A DNA stretch of 64,000 nt, taken from contig QAOA01008487.1 of NCBI GenBank assembly GCA_003255065.1, positions 312,988 to 376,987 on the forward strand, given 5' to 3'. Within the stretch, counting starts at the first letter, position 1. Each line of letters begins with the position of its first letter. A model generated the notes under the pieces. That model made no database searches. It was not told where the DNA came from and saw nothing but the letters and a program-made list of their open reading frames with translations. This document shows, in pieces, positions 33,743 through 46,700 of the stretch. The position numbers and the translations under genes were made by a program. Source of the DNA: Cercis canadensis (Eukaryota > Streptophyta > Magnoliopsida > Fabales > Fabaceae).

Positions 33743-34040
33743 TTTAGGCATTGGATAGTTGGATATATAAATTAATTTTCTTTGGTTAAATTTTGTATTA
33801 TTCAAACTTTGGATAGAAATGCATTTTGGAATATCATAATTGAACTGACTATTTCCTAATTTATTTAACTTTGTTATATGCTTGACTTTAGCTAGCTATT
33901 TGGTTTTTCAAAACTATTTCATGGTAGAAGTATTGTCTTATGTTTGCTTCACTTGACTTTAAATTTTGCAAATAAATATTTTCCACCTCCCTCTCTATCA
34001 TATACATCTTTTTAAAAAATTAATATAAATATTCATGGTT
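33743..34040. other. Non-coding sequence after the transposon ORF
   Basis: AT-rich, with no motif. Probably the 3' untranslated part of the element carrying 32811-33742. Confidence 0.4.
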
Positions 34041-34490
34041 GTTGATACCCAATTTTGTCCTTGTCAACTTATAAAGAACAAATACAAAAAATAAAATGTT
34101 AAAATACTTACAATAATAATAACTTAGAAAGAATACAAAAATGTAAAAAAAAAAATATTATTATTATTATNTAATTTGTACTTCGTATATTTTCTAGTTA
34201 TTACTCAGAAAATAAAAATGTTAAAATTTGCCTATAATGAAATAAATTATGAAAGAATTGTAATGACAATCACTATCTCAATCCAATAGTCTTGAGGCAT
34301 CTTTCAAGGTTTTGCCAAAGATATTGGCAAGTCTTAAATAATATATTAATCTATTTTAATGAAAATTTTCATTCAACAATTTTTTAGATGACATAAAATT
34401 AAATTGGTAACCGTTTGCTAGAACGAGCGTCGTAGAGTGCTAACACATTCCCTATACATAACCAACTCTCTTACCCAACTCTCTTACATT
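34041..34490 (+). mobile_element. Diverged Tat-like LTR remnant
   Basis: TGTTGATACCCAATTTTGTC at 34041 resembles the TGnAGACACCGTATTTTGTC starts of LTRs A and B. 34410-34470 (GGTAACCG, GAGTGCTAACACATTCCC) resembles the ACCGTCTTTTAGACG and GCCTAACACATTTCCC block near the end of LTR B. It is much shorter and interrupted by an N at 34171. A second copy of the end part is at 35785-35845. Confidence 0.55.
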
Positions 34491-34519
34491 TTTTTTACAA
34501 AAATGTAAAAAAAAAAAAA

Positions 34520-34553
<34 letters not shown>

Positions 34554-35382
34554 TATTCAAAAAAAAAAAAAAAAAAAAAAAAACAAAGAAGAAATAATTG
34601 ATATTGGAGGCAACGCGCAAGGCCATTTGTGAAATGTTGTTCACCAGTCCGACCACTCATCCACCATGCCTCTTGCAGCTTGAAAATAGGAAATAGGAAA
34701 ATCACATCAGTGCAATTTGCACAATTCTTCAGCTATAAAAAGATACACAGACCAGCGGAGGAGGGACGAATTTCTAAAGCAAAAAAGGACACGAAATAGT
34801 AACCAGAGGTAACATAGAAGAGAAACTCCAAAAAATTTATCAGTCCAGGTATTTAACACTATCTTATCATTCTTTTTTATGCTAATTTCTTTTCACGTAT
34901 TTAAATAAAAAGGAAAAATCATTTGTTATTTTTCTATTTTTGTTTTCGAGCAACAAGGAGGTGGCACCGTCAATGGCAGTGACTCCACCCCATTCCCACT
35001 AGCATCCAATCTAGAGAGAGAAACATCACCAAATAGATACACCACCATAGAAAAAAATCAAGCCCCACCCCAAATTCCTAAATCTTTTAGAGAAAGAGGA
35101 ATAGAATTTCAGAGAGAGGTATAAAGAAATTTAGAGAAATAGAAAGTGCAATTTCTTACCTTTGTTACTGATTGTTGAGAAATAGAGTTGAGTCCATGAG
35201 ATTTCTGTATTATCTCCACCCTCTGCTTCTTGTTTCTCTTCCATCGCCGCTCCCCCATCTCTGCTCCCCTCCTCTGTTCTTGTTTCTTTCTTTTTCCCTT
35301 TTGCTATTTGCATGTTTGACTTTTCAATGCACTAATATCCTTTTTCCTGTTTGTTTTTACTTTTTTATTTGTTTTCACTTAA
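34172..35382. repeat. Tandem duplication, copy 1
   Basis: Aligns with 35550-36763 with scattered substitutions and indels. The unit contains an LTR remnant, an (ATT)n microsatellite (34519-34553) and a TATAAAA box (34734-34740). Downstream of that box is a possible 5' leader with a donor-like CAGGTATTT. There is also a minus-strand frame beginning MQIAKGKKKETRTEEGSR, whose end is followed by GGTAAGAAA. No known protein is recognised. Copy 1 continues past TTCACTTAAGTGTC, where copy 2 is interrupted by CACTA element 1. Confidence 0.8.
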
Positions 35383-35549
35383 GTGTCAGCCGGCCATGCC
35401 ATAATGATGACGACACTTTGACATTCCGGAGGTAAGAAGTGTTCATTTAGCATTTCTATATGTACTAGTGGACTAAAAAAAGAAGACCTTCAATGAAAAA
35501 AAAAAAATCTTTTTTCATAAATCTCAAACTCATTTTCTAACATGCATAA

Positions 35550-35892
35550 TAATTTGTACTTCGTATATTTTCTAGTTATTACTCAGACAATAAAAATGTT
35601 AAAACTTGCCTATAACGGAATAAATTATGAGAAAATTGTAATGACAATCACTATCTCTACCCAATAGTCTTAAGGCATCTTTCAAGGTTTTGCCAGAGGT
35701 ATTGACAAGGCTTAAATAATACATTAATCTATTTTAATGACAATTTTCATTTAACAATTTTTTAGATGACATAAAATTAAATTGGTAACCGTTTGCTAGA
35801 ACGAGCGTCGTAGAGTGCTAACACATTCCCTATACATAACCAACTCTCTTACCCAAACTCTCTTACATTTTTTTTACAAAAATGTAAAAAAA

Positions 35893-35947
<55 letters not shown>

Positions 35948-36763
35948 TATTCAAAATATTAAAAAAAAAAAGAAGAAATAATTGATATTGGAGGCAACGC
36001 GCAAGGCCATCTGTGAAATGTTGTTCACCAGTCCGACCACTCATCCACCATGCCTCTTGCAGCTTGAAAATAGGAAATAGGAAAATCACATCAGTGCAAT
36101 TTGCACAATTCTTCAGTTATAAAAAGATACACAGACCAGCGGAGGAGGGACGAATTTCTAAAGCAAAAAAGGACATGAAATAGTAACCAGAGGTAACATA
36201 GAAGAGAAACTCCAAAAAATTCAGTCCAGGTATTTAACACCATCTCATCATTCTTTTTTATGCTAATTTCTTTTCACGTATTTAAATAAAAAGGGAAAAT
36301 CATTTGTTATTTTTCTATTTTTGTTTTTGAGCAACGAGGAGGTGGCACGGTCAATGGCAGTGACTCCACCCCATTCCCACTAGCATCCAATCTAGAGAGA
36401 GAAACATCACCAAATAGAGGCACCACCACAGAAAAAAAAAAATCAAGCCCCACCCCAAATTCCTAAATCTTTTAGAGATAGAGGAATAGAATTTTAGAGA
36501 GAGGTATAAAGAAATTTAGAGGAATAGAAAGTGCAATTTCTTACCTTTGTCACTGATTGTTGAGAAATAGAGCTGAGGCCACGAGATTTTTGTATTATCT
36601 CCACCCTCTGCTTCTTGTTTCCCTTCCATCACCGCTCCCCCTTCTCTACTCCCCTCCTTTGTTCTTGTTTCTTTCTTTTTCCCTTTTCCTATTTGCACGT
36701 TTGACAATGCACTAATATCCTTTTTCCTGTTTGTTTTTTACTTTTTTATTTGTTTTCACTTAA
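35550..36763. repeat. Tandem duplication, copy 2
   Basis: Partner of 34172-35382, with a longer (ATT)n run (35892-35948) and a corresponding minus frame at 36516-36707. It ends at TTCACTTAA, followed at once by CACTACAAGAA of CACTA element 1. The TAA (36761-36763) is the left target site of that insertion. Confidence 0.8.
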
Positions 36764-37310
36764 CACTACAAGAATTTTGCAGAATTCCAACGGAATTTTT
36801 CCGTTGGAATTTTAAGTTCCAACGGAAATTCTAACGGAATTTTGGTCGTTAGAAAAAAGTCGTTGAAATCTGAAAATTCCAACGGAAAAATAATTCCAAC
36901 GGTAATTCCAATGGTATTTTACCGTTGGAATTCATAGTAGAAAAATAAAAATTTCACAGAAATTCCAACGGTAATTCCCACGGAAATTACCGTTGGAATT
37001 TTTTCGAAAAAGTCCAACGGTAATTTCCGTTGGAATTACCGTTAGAATTTATATTTTAATAAATTAATTTTTTATTTTATACTTTTTTTTAAAAAATTCC
37101 AACGGTATTTTCCGTTGGAATTACTGTTGGAATTTTGATTTTATTAATTAAATTTTTTTTCATACATTTTTTTTAAAAACATTCCAACGGTATTTTCCGT
37201 TGGAATTACCGTTGAAATTTTTATTTTATTAATTAAATTAAATTTTATTTCATACATTTTTTTTTAAAAATTCCAACGGTATTTTTCGTTGGAATTTCCG
37301 TTGGAATTTT
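36764..37310. repeat. CACTA element 1 subterminal repeats
   Basis: Many copies of TTCCAACGG and its complement CCGTTGGAA, commonly paired head-to-head around GTAATTCC/GGAATTACC, making hairpin-prone inverted repeats. In En/Spm-type elements such subterminal motifs are bound by the element's second protein. Here that is inference from position. Confidence 0.85.
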
Positions 37311-37553
37311 CTAAAATCCCTGCCCAATCCATTCTATTTATTTTGTAGCCCAATTCTAGCAAATCAGAACAATTCCAACAAATCAGAACATTTCCAACAA
37401 GTCCAAAAACAATTCCAGCAAATCAGAAAATTCATATTCAAAATAATCAAGCTTCTCAGGAATCATCTCCTAAACTATTCAAATACGAAAAAATATGCAG
37501 TATGTAATATATGTAAAGAAATATAAAACAGAGTAAGAGATACAAATTAACTC

Positions 37554-39367
37554 CTAAACATCTGAAGAATCATCTCCTAAGTTCTCATCATCCTCGTCAT
37601 CTTCATTAATAGTTGGAGGTCGTAATGACGTAGTAGGTGCAGGCTCTGAGTTGTTAGGTCGATAATGCATGCCTCCAGTGAATTGCTGAAAATATTCTTT
37701 CAATGTAGCCAATTCACTCTCAAGTTGGGAGACTCGTAGATAGGACTGTCTTTGGGACTGCAACTCAGACCGTTGAGTGTTCAACTCCGCCTCAAGTTGT
37801 GCAACCTGGTCACCATGAGTACGTTGCTGTTCCTCCAATTGGGTCTCAAGAACTGCAATACGCTGCTGCATCTGAGTAAGGTCATCAGTGTTGGGTGCAG
37901 TAGTGGCAGACTGAGACTCGGACCCGGATGAAGAATAGAATTACTGCAATACGCTGCTGCATCTGAGTAAGGTCATCAGTGTTGGGTGTAGTAGTGGCTG
38001 ACTGAGACCCGGACCCGGATGAAGAATAGAATGCTACTTCGGATCCAAATCCATAAGCTCTACCTCTCTTATTTTTTCCCCCAGTCGCCTGGAAAAAGAG
38101 GGCAGAGTCATCAACAGATGATCCTGAGACTGCAACATCCTCCTTTAACTTCTCAAAAGAACTCTGCATATAATTTTCAAAAGAACACAAAGCAAAAGTA
38201 ATTAGTGAGAATACATTAATTTTGCTAGAAGTATGTTATAATTAGAGATACTTACATAAGTCATTGTTGTTCTGGGTGTTGACCACTAGTTCGTCTCATC
38301 ATTATAGTTTAACTTATGAAAAACCTCTGGGATGGTAGCCTCTCTCCCTAGTTCATCATTATGGTTTAACTTATGAAAAACCTCTGGGATGGTAGCCTTT
38401 CTCCCTAGCGCTTGTGTCTGAAACATATAATAAATTTATGTTAGTTATCAGTGATAAATTAAGACATACTTATAAAAATTTTGTTATCAGTAAATAAAAC
38501 TTACATATCGCCTTTTATGCTCTGACACAAAAATGGAGCCACCCCGATTCAGACATCCTCCCTCACTAGCTGATCGATTCTTCTTGTTTCGCTCTGACTT
38601 ATCCTTGAACTCAGGGTCAGTCCTCCACTTAACCCATAGTGCGTCAAGGACTTCCTTGGACATCCACTTTCCCTTCGACTTGCAAGCACAAATAGAGGCT
38701 AAGTTTGCTCGGACCGTGTCAGCACACTTAGCCCCCCAGATCCGCCTAATAGCAACATCATGTTGCGGATCCCACCTACAATATTTCTAAGCCAATAAAA
38801 GTGAGAAATTAGTGAGAATACTAGTTGAACATAATTGACAAACATAATGTGTAAAGTAAATAATATAATTTAATTATTTTTTACCTGAAATTCGACCCAC
38901 CACAGATCTCTCACTTCTTGGGGAATGTCCTTCCAACCCGTCCATGGTTGTTCATACTTGGTCTTCATGACGGAAGAAATGACACCAACCGTGGCAGTGG
39001 ATGGTATAAACCTATACAATAGAAATTAGAATATTTATTATATATATAACATGTATGAAAATAGTACTAAAATTGACAACAATAAAACATAGAAACTATA
39101 GATATCATACTTTTTCCCATTTGGTCGAACCAACATCCTACTATCAGTCGATCCACACGCCGCCGCAGTGGAGGCAACAGCAGAAGAACCTTGAGTCGAT
39201 GGTGCATGTAATGGATGTAGAGGGGTGGATTCAATGGGAGTAGGAGACGGTGTATGGTCAATTTCCATGTCAGGGGGTGCAGAATAAGTCTGTAATGGAG
39301 CAGAAACTCTCCCTCTGCCTTTGCCTCGAGAGAATAAACCACGACCACGTGTGTCTGTCCTTGACAT
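37554..39367 (-). pseudogene. CACTA element 1 second gene (Ptta/En-Spm type), broken
   Basis: Five exons by comparison with the intact copy in element 3: 39367-39111, 39011-38885, 38786-38505, 38417-38256 and 38163-37554. Exon 4 carries an in-frame 57-bp tandem duplication (19 residues, around EVFHKLNHNDE) and a TAG at 38286-38288 in place of the Gln codon. Exon 5 is 91 bp longer because of a tandem duplication around 37855-38030, which shifts the frame before the coiled coil. Exon 3 retains the KYCRWDPQHDVAIRRIW region typical of plant transposase family PF03004. Confidence 0.88.
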
Positions 39368-39471
39368 CTGTGAATAAAAAAAAATCTTAAATTAGAAGTG
39401 AGACATTAAATAAGAAATACATTCACAAAATAATATAAAGACATAACTCAACCATAAATTAACCTTAACAA

Positions 39472-42400
39472 TTAATCACTTTCAACTAAGTAATCATTAG
39501 GGAATTCTTCCTCAGTTTCAGGGTCCTCGCTTTCAAATGATTCTTCGTCTTCTGCACCATGGTCTCCTATCTCCTCATCTGCTTCAACATGTGCATTAAT
39601 TGTAATGTTCCTTAAATCTTCGCCCATATCATTAACATCTCTTAAATTATCTGCAATTTGGTCGTGAGAAGAGACTTCAATGAATTGGAAAGTTTTATCA
39701 TCTTGAAATGGAGCATCCCATAATTCAATTGTGTACATTGATTTTGTCTTAATCACCACAAACCAATCTCTCTTGTTAGGATTTGGGTATGGAGAGGGTG
39801 TAAAATATACTTGCTCCTCTTGTTGAGCAAATATAAATGTATCCTTACCATTGTATCTCCTATTCGATTTAACCTCAATAATCCCATACTTAGGACAAAT
39901 TCTTGTACCTATGGGCGAATGATCAAACTATTTACAATTGAAAAGTGTCAGTCGCTTAATAGGAATTCCAGGATACTCTATCTCAATCATCTCTTTCACA
40001 ATTCCATGATATAAAACATTTGTTCCATGAAGACCTACTCTAGAATTATTCGACTTTCGATTCTGTGCCCAAATAGATGTGTGAAAAGAATAACCGTTGA
40101 CAAAATAAATTGAAAATGTCTGCACTACTCTTAAAGGCTCCCAAGCTAAATTGTACAGAAATTGATCTGCGATGTTATTATCTAGATTGTGCACCTATTA
40201 ACCATTCATAAAGATTGTGTTATATCAACAGACATGTTATAATAGATAATAATCACAACTTGATTATGTAATTGTGGAAAACACTTACATAGTTTTTGAA
40301 CCAAAGCACAAAATTTGATTCTATTTGTTTATCAACTTCAATGGAGCCAAGATTAGTAATAGTTGATGTCAATGACTCAACATAAATGCTGCAATCATCA
40401 TTATATCCTATTCAGCCCGAAGGTATAGAAAGTTAAAAAAATTTGAATACCATATGAAAAATATTACTTACTTCAGGAATTGTTGAACTTCAGGACAATT
40501 TAAAAGAACATATAGAGATATTGCGGCTACTTCATTCTTTAGAAGATAACGAGTTGTACCCGCCCCTTCACGTCGGCCAGGATAGTTAAAGATAGATAGT
40601 GGAGGATGCACAGATGACTCTCCACCATCATCATTTCGAGGCACTCTTCTATTTTTAGAATGGACATGAGACTCAAAATAATATGAACAAAATGTAGAAG
40701 TCTCCTCAAGTATGTAAGCTTCGCAAATAGAACCTTCTACATGAGCTTTATTTTTCACTTTTTTCTTGAGATGGTGTAGAAACCTATAAAAAATCGAAAT
40801 GTTGCCAAGTTATTATAATAAATACAAATGACAAGGCACTCAAATGTAATTAATTTTCAAAGGATAGATTTAGACCTCTCAAATGGATACATCCACCGAT
40901 ATTGTACAGGTCCACCAACTCGTGCTTCATACACTAAATATATTGGTAAGTGCTCCATGACGTCAAAGAATGCAGGAGGGAATATCTTCTCTAATTTACA
41001 CAAGATAATGGGAATATTCTTATCCATCATGTCAAGTCTACTTTCTTCTAGTGTTGGACGACATAAGTCTCGAAAGAAATAACTCAATTCAGTTAAAGAT
41101 TCCCATATAGGAGTAGGCAAACAACTAAATGCAATTGGAAGCAATTTCTCCATGAAGACATGACAATCATGACTCTTCATATATTGCAAAGTGCAACTTT
41201 TCATATCAACACATCTCCCCAAGTTGGATGCATATCCATCTGGAAGTCGCAGATCTTGTACCCACTCACATATTGCTCTTTTTTTTATCCATATTCAAAG
41301 TGTATTGCGCTTTTGGTTTGATAAATTTTCCATTGCCTCTGTCTTCCAATTCCAAGGCCTTTCGTCTACAATACAAACTGAGATCCATTCTTGCCTTTAC
41401 ATTATCCTTAGTTTTACCTTTAACATCCATGACCGTGTTGTAAATATTTTTGAAGACATTACTCTCTGTATGCATGACATCTACATTGTGCGGGTTTAAC
41501 AAGTCACACCAATACGGCAAATCCCAAAAGATACTACGTTTAGTCCAATTATGACTCTCCCCGTAACCAAGTAAATGATATTTTCCTCCAGTATCAGTTA
41601 TCTTAGGAAATTGATAAACTTGTTCAAATAAGAGATCTCCTGAGAATCGCAGAGGCGGATGACCCAATTCAATGAAACCTTTTAAGAAATTTTTCTTATT
41701 CTTACGAAAAGAATGATCCATAGGCAAGAACTGTCGATGACAATCAAAGTAACAAACTTTTCGAGCATTTTTAGCATAAAATGCTTTCGAACCTTGCATA
41801 CAAATTGGACAACCTAAATGACCTGCTGTTTGCCAACCTGATAACATGTCATAAGCAGGGAAGTCATTGATTGTCCACATCAAAGCAGCCTTCAAGCAAA
41901 AATTTTGTTTCTTAGAAATGTCATATGTTTGCACACCATCATCCCATAACAGTTTCAGATCATCAATCAAAGGCTGTAGGTACACATCTATCTTATTTTT
42001 TGGATTATGTGGGCCAGGAATTATTATTGTTAGAAACATGTATTCTCTCTTCATACACATTCTAGGAGGAAGATTGTACGGAGTTAAGATTACAGGCCAA
42101 CAAGAGTATATACTAGAGTTCATATTGAAAGGACTGAAACCATCAGAACACAGACTTAATCTCACATTTCTTGGTTCTGATGCAAACTCTGGATGAGTTA
42201 TATTGAAATGCTTCCAGGCTTCCCCATCTGAAGGGTGTAACAACACTCCTTTCTCACATGGATTTTCATGATGCCATCTCATATATTTTGCAGTTGCATT
42301 AGAGGCAAACAATCTTTGTAATCGGGGAATTATCGGTAAATACCACATTTGTTTTTTCAGAATCTCTTTTTTTCAACTATTTTTACTTCCTCTATCCACA

Positions 42401-43782
42401 AAACGGGTTTCACCACAAAATTTACATTCTCTATTTACTTCGCCATCACCATAATACAACATACATCCGGATGGACAACAATCTATTTTCTTATAACCAC
42501 ACCCAAGTTGAGACACTAACTTCTTAGCCTGATAAAAATTATCAGGCATTCGATGACCCACAGGCAATACCTCTTTTATCAATGTGATTATCTCATCAGT
42601 ACACGCATGAGGCATATTGTAATCAGACTTAATGCTCAACAGTCTAACTGCAATTGATAATACGGAATGACTCTCACATACATCCCACAAAGGAGACTAT
42701 GCAGCACATAACATCTCATAAAACTTTGCGGATTCAGAATTAGGTTCCTCTGGTTCAGGGTCAGAATAGAAACTAGAGCCCCCAGCATCAATAACCATTC
42801 GCTTATATGGATTCAAATCATCTGAAACTAGATCAGCTTCGTATCCTCTTGTAAGAATTAGTGGTTCAGACTTCCAGGCTTCCCCATCTGAAGGGTGTGA
42901 CAACACTCCTTCCTCATGTCAATTTTTATGATACTATCTCATATATTTTGCAGTTACGTTATAGGCAAACAATTTTTGTAATCGGGGAATTATCGGTAAA
43001 TACCACATTTATTTTTTCAGAATCTCTTTTTTTCGGCTATTTCTACTTCCTCTATCCTTAAAACGGGTTTTATCACAAAATTTACATTCTCTATTTGTTT
43101 CGCCGTCACCATAATATAACATATATCTAGATAAACAACAGTATATTTTCTTATAACCACACCCAAGTTGAAACACTAATTTCTTAGCCTGATAAAAATT
43201 ATCAAATATTCGATGACCCATAGGCAATACCTCCTTTATCAATGTGATTATCTCATCAGTACATTCATGAGACATATTGTAATCAGACTTAATGCTCAAT
43301 GGTCTAACTGCAATTGATAATACGGATGACTCTCACATCCATTCCACAAAGGAGACTGTGCAGCACATAGCATCTCATAAAAACTTCGCGGATTCAGAAT
43401 TAGGTTCAAGGTCAGAATAGAAACTAGAGCCCCCAGTATCAATAACCATTCACTCATATGGATTCAAATGATCTGAAACTAAATTAGCTTTGTATCCTTT
43501 TCTAAGAATTACTGGTTCAGTCTCCCCATGATTATGCCAATAATAATAATGTGGCTGAAAACCTTTACTACATAAATGTTTAGCAACTTTATCTGGCTCA
43601 TGAAATCTCAAGCACTTACATTTTAAGCATAGACACCTAAATGTTCATTCCCGTTTAAACACCTCCAGTTCTTTTGTAGTTGAAATAAATTTCTGAACAC
43701 CCCATATGAATTTATCTGATAACCTATTCCTTTGAGGATTTTTCCTATTGTACATCTAACAATGATCCTCAGGTATCTCCAT
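39472..43782 (-). pseudogene. CACTA element 1 TNP2-type transposase, broken
   Basis: Start at ATG 43782 (MEIPEDH), then the Transpos_assoc zinc domain (NRLSDKFIWGVQKFI; CLCLKCKCLRFHEP), Transposase_21 (LCSDGFSPFNMNSSIY, then NVDVMHTESNVFKNI), DUF4218 and DUF4216. Exons: 43782-40876, 40783-40472, 40388-40289 and 40194-39472. Lesions include a stop at the eighth-ninth codon region (CstopMYNR), a stop inside the zinc domain, a 660-bp tandem duplication (42211-42870 repeated at 42871 to about 43524), a TGA plus frameshift near 42373, and a stop at the W of CKWFDP in DUF4216. Confidence 0.9.
42211..43524. repeat. 660-bp internal duplication in element 1 transposase
   Basis: CTTCCAGGCTTCCCCATCTG starts at 42211 and again at 42871. 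The left unit is close to elements 2 and 3. The right unit is more diverged and shares lesions with the rest of the upstream part to 43782. The left part of element 1 therefore looks joined to an older relative. Confidence 0.8.
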
Positions 43783-46700
43783 TTATTCAAACGCTGAAAT
43801 AAGATTGGATTAACTTTTTTGTTTACATATTGATCTCAACTTAAAGCTAAATGGGTATGACTTATATTTCATCATTTGAGAGTGCTTCACACTAAATAAA
43901 GCTTATACAAATAACTAGTTTAATAAAATTTCAACAGCACCTCCTCATAGTTCTCAAAGTACACAAAATATACTGCATAAGCAGTATAAATATGAACCCA
44001 GAGAAACAAAAAGAGATGATGTAAATTTTAATAGACAAGTTACAAAATAAACTTGCATATCTAATTTAGTGAATGCACTTCTCTAAGAACAGTCCCAAAA
44101 TTGGGGACTATCTAAGAGTTAACTCTAGTTAGTTAACGCTTAGATGAGTTTCTAAGTTAAATCAGTTATCCTATCTAAGAGTGTGTCTTGACAAATTTAT
44201 AAAAATGGGTCACATTTTTTGCCTAATACACGCTAAAGCGTTTTTATCAGAATAGAAATGCTAAAATATTAGAGCATTTTCTATTAAAATAAAAAACATT
44301 AAATTTTTTTTTATAAAAAATGCCAAAACCCTAAAGCTCCAGATAATATTTTTCTTGAAAAAGTAATAAAATGCAGAATTAAATCTGCGTTTTCTATAAA
44401 AAAAAAAATGCAAATATGAATATGCGTTTTTTTTCATAGAAATCCTTAAAAATTCAAAGGATTTTTATGGGTCCCACTCATACCATTCTCTTTCCCCAAA
44501 CTCCATGTCTGTCTCCTTCTTTCTCCTCCCTTCAATCCTTATACGTCATACAATTTTCCTTCTTTCCTTATCTCTTACTTTCTTCTTGCTCTTCCTCTAG
44601 GGTTGAAAGGTTATTTCTTTTTGTGTTTTCTTAATGAGAGAGGGAGAAGATGAGAAGAACAGTTTTGTATTGAAAAAAAGACCCACCAAAATCCACATCC
44701 CATAAAGCAAATAACCTCCCTCTAGGATGTGAATTTTGGTGGATCTTTTTTCAATACAAAATTGTTCTTCTCCTCTTCTTCCTCTCTCATAAAGAAAACA
44801 CTAAAGCAAATAACTTTCCAACTCCAGAGGAAACGCAACAAGAAAGCAAGAGACAAGGAAAGAAGGAAAGGGGTAAGACGTATAGGGGTTGAGGGGAGGA
44901 GGGAGAAGGAGACAGAAAGGGAGTTAGGGGAAAGATAAGGGTATGACTGGGACCAATAAAAATCCTTTAAATATGCATTTTCTATATAAATTTTTTTTAG
45001 CATTTTTAGCAATGTAAAATAATTATATTTAAATAATACATTATCACTATATATTTAAATAAACAAAAGTGCTATTCGAATAACAATCATATGCATTATA
45101 AGATAACACAAATGCTAACAGCTCACCAAAACTAACATTCCACAATATAGACAATAAGCAATTAGTAACATTAAGCATGAATCTGTAGGAAAAATAAAAT
45201 TAAACATATGACTATAAAATTTCTGCTAACCTTTGCTTTCTATCCACAAATGCAGCAGCTAACAACCGTGTCAGTACATAATAATGAAGATACACATAGT
45301 CCCTAGCTCCAATTAATCCTCCTCACAAACACAATGCACACTTTTATCCCTTTGTGCATAAGAAAAAAAATGATAAATATAGTAAATAAGTTAATAACAC
45401 AGAAGCTATTAAAATTGAAACGCTAATCATGTGCAACACAGAAGCCAAACAGCACAACTATTTTATCCTTTACAGAATGCTTTTGTCAGTAAATTCTTGC
45501 AGACAAATTAGTTGTAATGCGAAGTTCAATTACAGAAACAAATTAAGACAAAATGTGTGGTGCTCTTTCTCATTGCTTTACCATTCCCCCTTTCTAGCTG
45601 CCAACAGAACCCAACCAAAATCTCACCCCACTTAGCATAGTCACATTGTCCTGTATTGTGCATTTTGTTTAGCTCATTTGTTTTACAGTTCACATGGAGG
45701 TCATATTATTATTGGTCATGCAAACAATCATTTCCTAGCATTAAGGTTTAACTCTTTATTATGTATATTTCGCTGGCAAGGGGAAATACTCCTGTTAAAA
45801 AAAGCAAATCAGAAAGGTGAAAACAATGAAGAAGAATGGAGATGCACCTATTAGTTTACTCAATAAAAAAATAAAAATAGTTGGAGAACTCAAATGGACA
45901 CCATTCACTTTTGAGGCCAACTTAAAACTGAACAACATTATGTAATTAACAATAAAATCAGCTAAAAAGCTAACCCCTTCTCTTTTACATTTATTTTCTA
46001 TCATTTCCAATCTTCTTCTTCTTCTTTTAATTAAGAGCCAAAGGAGTAAGCAAGACATTACAAAACATAATAGGGCAGTTTGTGGGCAACTCAACAATTT
46101 GCTTAGTTAATTACATGTGCACACCAAATAAACAAAGGAATCAGCCAGCATAGAAAACCAGAAATCTACTGCAACTTGAAGCAAAAAGAGAATTAACAAG
46201 GTAGATGAAATTTGTACTAGAACCAACACTAAAAATATTCCTATTACAGTAGCCATGATGAACGAAAATAGCGCCCATACAGACCAAAGATGGTACTAAA
46301 AACCCACATGGTATGGCCTTCATAAGCAGCAGAAATAGCATGGAATATATCTACATTACAACTCTAAAAGAATTTATAATCTTACCCAAGTAATCAAATA
46401 ATGCAGTACATATATAGCAAACATTAGTACCCACAACTAACCAAACATTCCTTCCAAAATGAGTTCTTTCACTAACCAAAACCAATCTTTCTTAAAACCA
46501 AGCACACAAAACCCAACTACTTTTCCCAAATCCTACAAACAACTGACCAAGAAGGAGATGGAAGATAAAAAGGAAGAAAGGCCTATGCTACTGTGTCCTG
46601 AAAAGTATACCACCCTTTTCTTTGTTTAAGTTAATTAATGAGCATTCTGCATCGACCGCCTCATTAGCTAATTGAACCTTTATTTCTTATATGTTCAAAA

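Larger units (their letters stand above)
36764..43782 (-). mobile_element. CACTA (En/Spm) element 1, 5' end not found
   Basis: The 3' terminus CACTACAAGAATTTTGCAG is at 36764. Subterminal repeats follow to about 37310, then two minus-strand genes: second gene 37554-39367 and TNP2-type transposase 39472-43782. The opposite terminus (ending in CTTGTAGTG) and its subterminal repeats are not present before element 2, so the 5' side is missing or unrecognised. The preserved terminus follows TAA. Tandem duplications of 57, about 91 and about 660 bp lie within the genes. Decayed and not autonomous. Confidence 0.9.

Noticed and set aside
44722-45012. 96-residue minus frame in the foldback
   Set aside because: Lies within one arm of the inverted repeat and is Ser/Leu-rich low complexity, with no sign of a protein.
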